Both the position numbers and the translations under genes were made by a program. DNA of 64,000 nucleotides from Bin80 sp965209015 (lineage in GTDB: Bacteria; Bacteroidota; Rhodothermia; Rhodothermales; Bin80), in assembly GCA_965209015.1 (NCBI GenBank), contig OZ242367.1, positions 2,480,001 through 2,544,000 of the forward strand. Reading direction: 5' to 3'. Position 1 is the stretch's first letter; the number at the start of each line of letters is the position of its first letter. This document shows positions 7,836 to 15,367 of this stretch, one piece after another. The notes under the pieces were generated by a model, which was not told the DNA's origin, searched no databases, and saw only the letters and a program-made list of their open reading frames with translations.

Positions 7836-9082
7836 TCTGTTGAATTGACATGAATTTTCCCCATCACAGCTGACTGTACACAATCTTTGAGTGATCCATA
7901 TACCACTTGTGTCCCCAGTAAGCCCGGTGCATAGTAGGCATACTTTGGAGAGTTGGTCATTAATACTTTGACCGAACTTGGTAGCATTGGACTTGTCAGA
8001 ATGCATGTATCAACCGTAACGGTTCCCCCGAATTGCTTAATCGTCCCCAGATAACCTGATTTGTCAGCAAGCTCGCAAACCACTCTACTGGCCGTAATCA
8101 AGAACTGAACGCGATCATGCTTTTGCTTACCAGTTACCAGTTGTGATAAGGATGCAAATTCACTCAGCGAAAAATGAGGACTTCCTAATGCGATAAGATT
8201 GAGTTGGCTGTCATGGGTCGTGGTCAGCTCATCATGTGCGGCACGTAACTTACTCATTGTAATCTCAACCTTCCTTACCGGAGGAGCACCGGCAAATGCC
8301 GTATTCAGATCGGGCGCTTCGGGGGTAATACCTATCATATGGTAAAGAGCAACTGCTCCCGACGAAGCCATAGCTGCTCCCATTGCTTTTAAGCGATCCT
8401 CTCCTGGATTAAAATCTAATCCCTGAATCACTGGAATCAATGATCCAACATCTGCCCCAATGAAATGCCCAAGCACACCATAAAAACGATCATCTTTTAG
8501 TAGTGAGGTTGATATATCTCTCAGATAGTACAGAACCTGTCCTCTACGATTTTCGACCAGATGTAGACCTGCTGCGGGGGCTCGTCCAGTGATAGCAATA
8601 CAAATATCCATAAGATCGGGATATCTGGCAGTCCTTGCCCCCAGAACTGAATTGACAAATGCAACGGCACTTGATTCGCCCCATGCAACCTGCTGACCTA
8701 ATGTGGGACGATCACTTTCCTGATACGGAGCACAAGTCCAAGTCGGCTTGCATCCCATGTTCTGATAGGCAATCATTTGCCTCTTAGCTTTGTTAGCCCA
8801 ATTAGTGGGTACAGCCCACTGATTCCATCCATGCTCATCAATACCACTGACGTTCAGAGTTGTAGGTACGACAACTTTCGCTCCCCATCTCGACAGACGC
8901 TCGGCATACTCAAGTGTTGCATCCCCCTGAAAAAGTGAACTGTCAATATGTGACGCGGTGATATCCAGAAATGTCTTGGCCCCATAGATTGGTAACATCC
9001 GTACGAGGATCCGCATAGCCATCTGTCTAGCTTTCCCTCGCTCACCATGTAAGTCTGCCAAATCACTGGGTGTCAGGTTCAT
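7823..9082 (-). CDS. aconitase X large subunit (DUF521), dehydratase
   Basis: Catalytic subunit of a two-gene aconitase X (AcnX), about 419 residues. Aconitase X enzymes are dehydratases; characterised members include bacterial cis-3-hydroxy-L-proline dehydratase and archaeal phosphomevalonate dehydratase. The sequence shows the early DITASHIDSSLFQGDATLEY segment, a Cys region around TCAPYQ, the GESSAVAFVNSVLGART stretch and the late conserved VDTCI. The ATG at 9082 is preceded by GGGAGG at suitable spacing, one of the few clear ribosome-binding sites in the window; an upstream in-frame start at 9124 is less likely. No proline, hydroxyproline or mevalonate genes are nearby to settle the substrate. 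cis-3-hydroxyproline is the default guess for a bacterium. Confidence 0.85.
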   Translation of the reverse strand: MNLTPSDLADLHGERGKARQMAMRILVRMLPIYGAKTFLDITASHIDSSLFQGDATLEYAERLSRWGAKVVVPTTLNVSGIDEHGWNQWAVPTNWANKAKRQMIAYQNMGCKPTWTCAPYQESDRPTLGQQVAWGESSAVAFVNSVLGARTARYPDLMDICIAITGRAPAAGLHLVENRRGQVLYYLRDISTSLLKDDRFYGVLGHFIGADVGSLIPVIQGLDFNPGEDRLKAMGAAMASSGAVALYHMIGITPEAPDLNTAFAGAPPVRKVEITMSKLRAAHDELTTTHDSQLNLIALGSPHFSLSEFASLSQLVTGKQKHDRVQFLITASRVVCELADKSGYLGTIKQFGGTVTVDTCILTSPMLPSSVKVLMTNSPKYAYYAPGLLGTQVVYGSLKDCVQSAVMGKIHVNSTEWNK

Positions 9083-9179
9083 TTTCCCTCCCGAAAATTC
9101 TCGAAAACATCTGAATTGGTTCACCGATCCACATCCGCACTCTATAAATAGCCTGAATTCCCATTGAAAACATTGTAGT

Positions 9180-9263
9180 GGGGGTTGTTTCTTTTTTAGT
9201 TGAAACTTTTCGGGACATTTCCCGGCCAGTTATCTCCTTAAAACTAACAAAGAAACAACCCCC
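9180..9263. repeat. 22-bp near-perfect inverted repeat, cruciform-capable element
   Basis: Left arm 9180-9201 (gggggttgtttctttttta then gtt) and right arm 9242-9263 are reverse complements with one mismatch in 22. The 40-base interior holds a second small dyad (CGGGA-CATT-TCCCG). It lies in the 270-base gap between the divergent AcnX and methyltransferase genes, so it is not a simple terminator for either. It could be the ends of a miniature mobile element, a regulatory RNA or a structured promoter region. Confidence 0.75.
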
Positions 9264-9350
9264 GAGTTATTACTGTAGAATTTCTTCGCTTTTGAAGCAA
9301 ATGACAACCTTAACCATCAGGTGGAAATTCATATCTACCCGTCATTTTCA

Positions 9351-10193
9351 ATGCATGGAATATTTGACGATCAACTAATAAGGTATCACCCTGAGATACA
9401 AAAGGCTTGCGAGTCAGCGCTTAATGAATTTAGTAGAAAAAAAAGACTCTCTACAGATGATGTTCTATTCAAAGAAACAACACTTAAAAAGAGCCTGCTT
9501 ACTAATGAAGGACCGAATTATAAAGATCCAGGTATTGTTGGCGCATACTTGAAAAAGTACCATTTGAGTCATTATACAATGACCTTCCAGCTATTCGCAA
9601 CAATTCTAAAGTCAATCCCCAAGCAAAATATTTATGTCTGTGATATAGGGGCTGGAACAGCTGCAGGTCTTGCAGGAATTCTTGTTGCATTAGACTGTCA
9701 GACAAAACTTGATGTTAACCTGTATTTTGACATGGTAGAATCAAGTGAAGAAATGACAGAAGCTGCGATGTTATTTCTAAACAGACTAAATATATCCTCC
9801 AAAAACTCTCGCGTAAAGATGAGATGTTTTTCGTCCATGGATAGTTCATTTGCCCTGCCAACCCTTCCCAATGGAACGACAAAAATTGTTACTGCATTTC
9901 ATCTGTCACTTCCATATGACCTATCCCTGCTCCAGACTGATCTGGGGGCCCCATCCAGGACACTCAAACAAGCACTGAAAAAGATAAATCCTCCCCACGG
10001 CTTGTTTACAACGAATGAGAATAAGATGGATACTCTACATAATACTGTTAGTCAGCACTTTGATTCATTCCCAGATAGTATTCGGGAACAGGGTTCTATT
10101 CCGTCACGCGGTACCTTCTACACACCAACCCGTGCAAATTATCTATATTATGATTTAGTTAACCACTGTCCTCTTATCTATTCTAAATTGTAG
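9351..10193 (+). CDS. SAM-dependent methyltransferase-like protein, unknown substrate
   Basis: About 280 residues. Residues near 95-110 read VCDIGAGTAAGLAGI, a class I methyltransferase motif I, followed by a strand ending in an acidic residue (FDMVESSEEM), as expected for SAM ribose binding, and later KIVTAFHLSLPYD, a plausible motif IV region. The overall shape recalls Rsm22-like rRNA methyltransferase-type proteins, but I do not recognise the family firmly. Codon use is AT-rich compared with neighbouring housekeeping genes. The start could be the ATG at 9351 or an in-frame GTG at 9321; neither has a convincing ribosome-binding site. It precedes a radical SAM gene on the same strand by 83 bases, so the two may be co-transcribed. 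Confidence 0.6.
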   Translation: MHGIFDDQLIRYHPEIQKACESALNEFSRKKRLSTDDVLFKETTLKKSLLTNEGPNYKDPGIVGAYLKKYHLSHYTMTFQLFATILKSIPKQNIYVCDIGAGTAAGLAGILVALDCQTKLDVNLYFDMVESSEEMTEAAMLFLNRLNISSKNSRVKMRCFSSMDSSFALPTLPNGTTKIVTAFHLSLPYDLSLLQTDLGAPSRTLKQALKKINPPHGLFTTNENKMDTLHNTVSQHFDSFPDSIREQGSIPSRGTFYTPTRANYLYYDLVNHCPLIYSKL

Positions 10194-10276
10194 ACCAATC
10201 ATCGTCTACTTCAAATATTGTTCTGATATGGTCACCTAATTCAAGCGTACTATTCCACCAGTGCTTCCATCCTGCC

Positions 10277-11272
10277 ATGATGTTAAGAGATACTATTTCA
10301 AGTAATAGTCGGCAATTGAACTTGTTTGACACAGATTCTGATCAATTAAATCAGGATATTCCTATTCTGGACGAAAATTCTCAACTAAGTTTTGACGATT
10401 CCTCATTGGACAACCCAAAGCAGGTAGGGATGGCTAAGGTAGCCTATCAAAAGACACGTGAAATACTAACGCGTGCATCGGGGTTCATGGGAGAATACGA
10501 CTTTACCCTGAATCCTTATTCTGGATGTTCATTCGGATGCACCTATTGCTATGCTGCGTTTTTCGCAATTTCTGAAGAAGAACGGGAACAGTGGGGCTAC
10601 TGGGTGAAAGTCAAAGAGAATGCAGCCCAATCCCTTGCGAAACGAAAGCAAGGTAGTCTTGACGACAAACTCATTTATATGAGCAGTGTGACAGATCCCT
10701 ATCAACCAATAGAACGCAAGTTGCAACTTACTCAGTCGCTACTGAGAATTCTTGCTGATCATCATAAGCCAAAGCTGGTTGTACAAACCAGAAGTCCCGA
10801 TGTCGTGAGAGATATAGAACTATTTAAGCGCATAGAGGATCGAGGAGGGCGTGTTCAGATAAATATGACCGTGACGACTGATGATGAAGAGGTGAGATCT
10901 ATATTTGAACCATTCTGTCCGTCCAATCAACGTCGACTTGATGCGATCAAAAAAATTGCCGATGCAGGAATTCAGGCATGCATCACCATCACCCCGCTCA
11001 TTTGGGTGGATAATGCAACTCAGTTTACTGATGATCTAATTTTAACAGGTATAAAAAAATTCATCGTTCAACCATTTCATTTAACGAAAGGAAAGTTTGT
11101 TGCTGGAACCCGAGGTGCTGCGCTCCAGAAAATACAAGAAAAACTCAAGGACAGTGACGCTCAGAGGTATGACGAGCATTACAGGTCGGCCTTTGAAGTA
11201 TTAAAAGACCGACTGAATCATGCAGAAAGTGATCTCGGAGTAGGGAAAGAGGGTTTTAGTCCTCCATTCTGA
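10277..11272 (+). CDS. SPL-family radical SAM protein (Rv2578c-like)
   Basis: 331 residues with the radical SAM cluster motif C84-x3-C88-x2-C91 (GCSFGCTYCYA). The preceding NPYSGC and following SSVTDPYQPIE and VVQTRSPDVVRDI match the spore-photoproduct-lyase-like family often annotated as Rv2578c-type radical SAM proteins. These bind a 4Fe-4S cluster and cleave SAM; the substrate of this branch is not established. The N-terminal 50 residues are acidic and poorly conserved-looking (NLFDTDSDQLNQD). The start is one of two adjacent ATGs (10277, 10280). The methyltransferase-like gene lies just upstream. Confidence 0.85.
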   Translation: MMLRDTISSNSRQLNLFDTDSDQLNQDIPILDENSQLSFDDSSLDNPKQVGMAKVAYQKTREILTRASGFMGEYDFTLNPYSGCSFGCTYCYAAFFAISEEEREQWGYWVKVKENAAQSLAKRKQGSLDDKLIYMSSVTDPYQPIERKLQLTQSLLRILADHHKPKLVVQTRSPDVVRDIELFKRIEDRGGRVQINMTVTTDDEEVRSIFEPFCPSNQRRLDAIKKIADAGIQACITITPLIWVDNATQFTDDLILTGIKKFIVQPFHLTKGKFVAGTRGAALQKIQEKLKDSDAQRYDEHYRSAFEVLKDRLNHAESDLGVGKEGFSPPF

Positions 11273-11354
11273 TACTCATTAGCGTCACAGGATCCCCATA
11301 TGTCTTGTGAATAAAATTGAAATCTTTGCCTGTTTTGGTGAGAAAAAATGGGTT

Positions 11355-11515
11355 CTACCGCGAATATTGTGGCTGGAGGTCTGAGCCTCCATGGAAAAAG
11401 AGGACCGCACTCCGGAAGTTTTTGAATTTTCTATATCCTCTTCCGACGGTTTTGACTTCTTGAATCCTGTCGTTAATTCGTTCCGCTCTGGCATTGTGCG
11501 TATTCCAAACAAAGA
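11355..11515 (-). pseudogene. ISL3-family transposase C-terminal relic, divergent copy
   Basis: The minus strand encodes NTHNARAERINDRIQEVKT, then GRGYRKFKNFRSAVLFFHGG and DLQP, which aligns with the SNGPAESINSRIKSIKVRARGY and FATAIYFYLGGLDMYP tail of the intact transposase at 4657-5931. It differs at many residues, so it derives from a different ISL3 element. The glutamate of the catalytic triad is retained but everything upstream is unrecognisable. Confidence 0.7.
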
Positions 11516-11674
11516 GAGCCACTGAATACGATTGATGTGAGCCAGTTGAGAATTGAGGAAGAGTCAAAAGTTCAAACGAAAGCTTGGTAGGCTGGGTAAG
11601 GGGCATCCAGAGTTGGTAGGAAAAGTTGATGACACTCCAAACAGTCTTGCTATTGGTGAAAAACCCGATGGATA

Positions 11675-11709
11675 CAAAAAAGGGCATCCCTCTTTGGAGG
11701 GATACCCTT
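11675..11709 (-). terminator. Rho-independent terminator of the outer-membrane operon
   Basis: Read on the minus strand, AAAGGGTATCCCTC pairs with GAGGGATGCCCTTT (one G-U pair, loop about 4) and is followed by a run of six T. It sits about 28 bases after the stop of the last gene of the five-gene operon (11737). Confidence 0.85.
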
Positions 11710-11736
11710 TTCCTGAAAAGTGACTAATGTCTACTT

Positions 11737-13098
11737 CTACTTCATTAGCATCATTTTGCCACTGAGACGATGACCAGCAACATCTAACTGGTAGACGTAA
11801 GTACCAGAAGATAGATCAGTAGCATTAAACGTGGCGGTATATTTACCGGCAGCTAAGTGTTCATCAACAAGTGTGGCAACCTCCCTGCCAAGTACATCAT
11901 AGACCTTGAGCATAGCCAAGCCCGCGTCCTTCATTTCAAACTCAATATTCGTTTGAGGATTGAATGGATTTGGATAGTTTTGAGACAGAGTAAATCCATC
12001 TGGAATTTCTGAGGGATCACGCTGAATGTTCGTAGGATCTCGGAACCTGAATCTTTGGAGCGAAGGAAGTCCACCATTATTCCAAATACCAACATATACA
12101 TGATTCCCATCTGGTGAAAATCCCATGGCACGAGTTAGGGCAAAGGTCTCACCTTCGGCTAAATTATAACTCAGGCTATCAACTAGTTCATCTGTGGCTG
12201 GATCAATAGCATACCATGTTAAAAGGGAAAATGTTGAACCATCTCCAGTTCCAGAGTGTTCGCGTCCATTACCAAACCAAAGATAACCAGTTTTAGGATC
12301 TCGTGAACTAGACTCTGAGAGAAGACCTTCATGAAGCAGTCCTGTTGTATCAGCAAAATTTGCTTGGGTAGTATAAAGAGAAAACTCATCCGAGCGAGTA
12401 TACTTGACTAAACCAGGTTTCGAGGTTCCTACTGCATCAGGCCAATAAATAGAATTACCATCAGCAGTGACCTCTAAATTACGCGCAATACCAATCGCTG
12501 AATCAGTTACAAGTCCTTCAAATCCAAATTCTGGATTGAATATACCGATGGGATGTCCTCGTGAGACTACTTGCCCCAAATAAATATTACCATTTTCGTC
12601 TATCCCTGGTGAAACAGGTTGCGAGTAATTGCTAGCCGCAGATTCACCAAGAGTTTCGGATTTCATTACTTCACCGGTCTCATGATCGAACCTGATAATT
12701 TTGCTACCAAGTTCTTTCCAAGTTCGTCGCAACGTGACGATAATATCCCCATTATGATCTGATTTGACACCTGTAATAAAACCTGGCGAGTTAGCACGAA
12801 AAGTTGAAAGAGTATCACCTTCAATGATGCGAATTGGCTCAAACGCCTGCGTTCCGTCTGGATTAAAAACATGGATCGGAGCGGACATATATAACGTATC
12901 GCCATTATCGTCAAGTACAGGGGTTTCATACGATTGATCAACCCATACTTTCCCTTGAGCATCCACAGCAACCCCCTGTGTGCCATGCATAAAAGTAGAG
13001 TCTGGAGGAAATACGCTCTCAAATTCCCAATTCTGAGCACTGACAGAGCTACTCAAAACCAGAACTGAGCAAAAAAATAGAATCGTTTTGCGAATCAT
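11737..13098 (-). CDS. secreted beta-propeller-like protein with T9SS sorting domain
   Basis: About 453 residues. An N-terminal signal peptide (MIRKTILFFCSVLVLSSSVSA, cut after SAQ), a central region with repeats such as GVAVDAQGKVWVD and GIDENGNIYLG typical of NHL/SMP-30-like propellers, and a C-terminal type IX sorting domain starting at LSQNYPNPFNPQTNIEFEM and ending KMMLMK. It is expected to be exported by Sec and moved to the surface by T9SS. I took the ATG at 13098 because it places the signal peptide at the N-terminus; a start at 13146 adds 16 residues. Last gene of the operon; function unknown, perhaps surface binding of the ligand taken up by the TonB receptor. Confidence 0.82.
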   Translation of the reverse strand: MIRKTILFFCSVLVLSSSVSAQNWEFESVFPPDSTFMHGTQGVAVDAQGKVWVDQSYETPVLDDNGDTLYMSAPIHVFNPDGTQAFEPIRIIEGDTLSTFRANSPGFITGVKSDHNGDIIVTLRRTWKELGSKIIRFDHETGEVMKSETLGESAASNYSQPVSPGIDENGNIYLGQVVSRGHPIGIFNPEFGFEGLVTDSAIGIARNLEVTADGNSIYWPDAVGTSKPGLVKYTRSDEFSLYTTQANFADTTGLLHEGLLSESSSRDPKTGYLWFGNGREHSGTGDGSTFSLLTWYAIDPATDELVDSLSYNLAEGETFALTRAMGFSPDGNHVYVGIWNNGGLPSLQRFRFRDPTNIQRDPSEIPDGFTLSQNYPNPFNPQTNIEFEMKDAGLAMLKVYDVLGREVATLVDEHLAAGKYTATFNATDLSSGTYVYQLDVAGHRLSGKMMLMK

Positions 13099-13183
13099 GG
13101 TAAAAAGAGTTTTGTTAAAAGTATTGAATAAAGAAAAAGCTGACATAAAAAGCTATATCTGATAAAGATAATGAATTAATGAA

Positions 13184-14389
13184 TTATCGATATCCCAATC
13201 GGCGAGATATAATTTGAACAATCCCCGAAGGATTAATTCCAGTAGAATTCGTGGCACCATAGAGCAACCCATCTTGTCCCCAAGCCAACCAACGAATAGG
13301 CTGGATTAAAACGCCAGGGTACAACGGTGCTACAACCCCATCTGAGTCAAGTACGACGATCGGATCAACGCCATCAGTCCCGATGTATAAGTGTCTACTC
13401 GTAGAGATTGCGAGGGCATGTGGTGTCGTATTATTGAAAGATGTAAGATCAAATATCTCCATGGCTGTACCCAAATCACCGTTGGAATCAATTGAGAAAC
13501 GCCAGACCTTACTGGCCTGATCCTGAATACCCGTAGCATATAGAACATCACCAAAAAGGATGAGATCACGAATGTCAGCCTCAAAAGAATAGGTGGTAAT
13601 AGTCATATCAGAATCAATTCTGTATATGTCAGTGTTGTCTCCAGCAGCCCATATACGATTATTTGAATCTACGGCAATAGAACTTATTTTAGTATTGCGG
13701 TCTGGAATTACTGCAAATACTTCAAAATTAGTCCCACCATCAGGAAACTGGAAGAGTGCTCGTACATTCCGGACAGCATAAAGTGCATTATCCGATCCAA
13801 ATTCTAAGTCAAGCCAGGGGAATGAAGTATTGATATATTCACTGCGCTCACCCTCAGGAGTAATACGAATGATGCCAACTGGCAGACCAAATGCGAAAAG
13901 AGAAGCATAGAGATTCCCAGATGCATCCGTCGTAATGCCAAAGACATCCTCAAAATCTTTTATATCTCCGAATTCAATAAATGGGGCATCTAACGCGTAG
14001 GGGATGCTGTTGCTGAAGTTTTCGGCGCCCACTACGGACATTCGGAGTTGTAGGTCGGGTTGCGGGACGTTGGGGACAAAGACCTGAAGCTGGTTGGCCG
14101 AAGCCTCTAAGACGTCTCCCCTGTCTGTTCCGAAATATACAAGATTCTCAATGGGTTGAGTTGAAAAGTTACTGCCCGTAATCGTTACCACATCCACGCC
14201 TGCAAGGGCCCTGCCCTCCGGCGTAATGTTCTCGATGACTGGATCAGGTGAACTGGATCGGTTGGGATCGTATACACTGACCGCTGTCCCCGAGTCACAA
14301 CCCGCCACCAGCGCGAAACAGAGCACGCTGGTGATCAAAGCAAGTTGCCCCTGCCTATAAAGAGAACCGAATGGATAGACGGTGAACAT
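13184..14389 (-). CDS. IPT/TIG-domain beta-propeller lipoprotein
   Basis: About 401 residues. The start at 14389 gives a signal sequence ending in LVAGC, a clear lipobox, so it is probably anchored in the outer membrane. An IPT/TIG immunoglobulin-like fold follows (VIENITPEGRALAGVDVVTI and TGSNFSTQ), then a propeller-like domain with repeats such as GITTDASGNLYAS, SIAVDSNNRIWAAGD and ALAISTSRHLYIG. In this type of operon such a lipoprotein may play a SusD-like part beside the TonB receptor, but that is inference. The 5' end overlaps the preceding PorV-like gene by 35 bases. Confidence 0.82.
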   Translation of the reverse strand: MFTVYPFGSLYRQGQLALITSVLCFALVAGCDSGTAVSVYDPNRSSSPDPVIENITPEGRALAGVDVVTITGSNFSTQPIENLVYFGTDRGDVLEASANQLQVFVPNVPQPDLQLRMSVVGAENFSNSIPYALDAPFIEFGDIKDFEDVFGITTDASGNLYASLFAFGLPVGIIRITPEGERSEYINTSFPWLDLEFGSDNALYAVRNVRALFQFPDGGTNFEVFAVIPDRNTKISSIAVDSNNRIWAAGDNTDIYRIDSDMTITTYSFEADIRDLILFGDVLYATGIQDQASKVWRFSIDSNGDLGTAMEIFDLTSFNNTTPHALAISTSRHLYIGTDGVDPIVVLDSDGVVAPLYPGVLIQPIRWLAWGQDGLLYGATNSTGINPSGIVQIISRRLGYR

Positions 14390-15359
14390 TTGATAAAATA
14401 CCAAAATCAGTATACGAATAATCCGCACCAAAACCAAATCCGCGGAGCGATTGCGTTAAACCAAAACCAAAACTCAAACCCTGCTCATCGGCTGGAAATG
14501 AGTAACCGGCACGAAGAATAAATGTTTGAAGAAAAATATATTCCGTTCCAAGTTTAATCTGCTCAGAAAAATCACGAGGGTTGGAAGCATCCACAGAAAG
14601 TAATAACTGATGCATCTGAGATCCATAATCAATCAAATCCATCATATTCATGGATACACCGATGTTGAGGGTCAACGGCAGAGCAACACTCTCTTCGCTG
14701 AAGGTAATCTCGGGTGCAAAATTCCGAGCGCTGACAGCAAAATTGAGACTCTGAAAACCAGTTTTATACAAAACACCAAAATCATAGGCTAAAACCCTCC
14801 CCTCCACATTGTCTCTCATATATTCCCCCTCCCCATCAATACCTGCAACAGAGTTCGCAAGAAATTGGTTCGCAAGCTTAAACTGCGCACCCACGGAGAA
14901 GCGATCCGATAGTTTACGAGCATAACCAACTCCAAAACTCCATGCCGAAGGAGAGAAAGTACCAATATCTAAAAATCCTTGATCATTGTCAAATCGGATG
15001 GTCTCCTCCAATTCGCCATAGTCCACCATCAAGAAGGAAAACCCAATGACTCCAAAGCGTCCACTCCCCAGCCGAAATGACACACTACCCATTGAATAGT
15101 TGATTTCAGCAATCCATTGCGTCTGCCCAAGAGCAAGATCAAAATTACTCTCTTGCCATGCCATGCCGCTGGGGTTATAGAATAACGAAGCGGATCCATG
15201 ATCAATCGCGGTCAATGCATCCCCCAAGGCAGCAGCACGTGGATCAACCGAAACAGATAAGAACTTCATCGCCGTCTGAGCAAGCTTTTTTTGCTGAGCA
15301 GATGCAGGAACTGCCAAAAGAAGCAGGAGCAGCAAGATATACTGAAATCGTCGGTGCAT
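14355..15359 (-). CDS. PorV/PorQ-like outer-membrane beta-barrel protein (UPF0164-like)
   Basis: About 334 residues with an N-terminal signal peptide (MHRRFQYILLLLLLLAVPASA). The mature start has AMKFLSVSVDPRAAALGDA and ASLFYNPSGMAW, the hallmark of the PorV/PorQ family of FadL-like barrels, followed by alternating beta-strand sequence ending in aromatic SIRFSL. PorV shuttles T9SS cargo to the attachment complex, and related paralogues are found in operons with T9SS cargo. The start at 15359 follows the preceding gene's stop by 8 bases; longer start choices lie inside that gene. Two T9SS-tailed proteins in the same operon support a role in their surface delivery. Confidence 0.85.
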   Translation of the reverse strand: MHRRFQYILLLLLLLAVPASAQQKKLAQTAMKFLSVSVDPRAAALGDALTAIDHGSASLFYNPSGMAWQESNFDLALGQTQWIAEINYSMGSVSFRLGSGRFGVIGFSFLMVDYGELEETIRFDNDQGFLDIGTFSPSAWSFGVGYARKLSDRFSVGAQFKLANQFLANSVAGIDGEGEYMRDNVEGRVLAYDFGVLYKTGFQSLNFAVSARNFAPEITFSEESVALPLTLNIGVSMNMMDLIDYGSQMHQLLLSVDASNPRDFSEQIKLGTEYIFLQTFILRAGYSFPADEQGLSFGFGLTQSLRGFGFGADYSYTDFGILSNVHRLSIRFSL

Positions 15360-15367
15360 GGATAACG

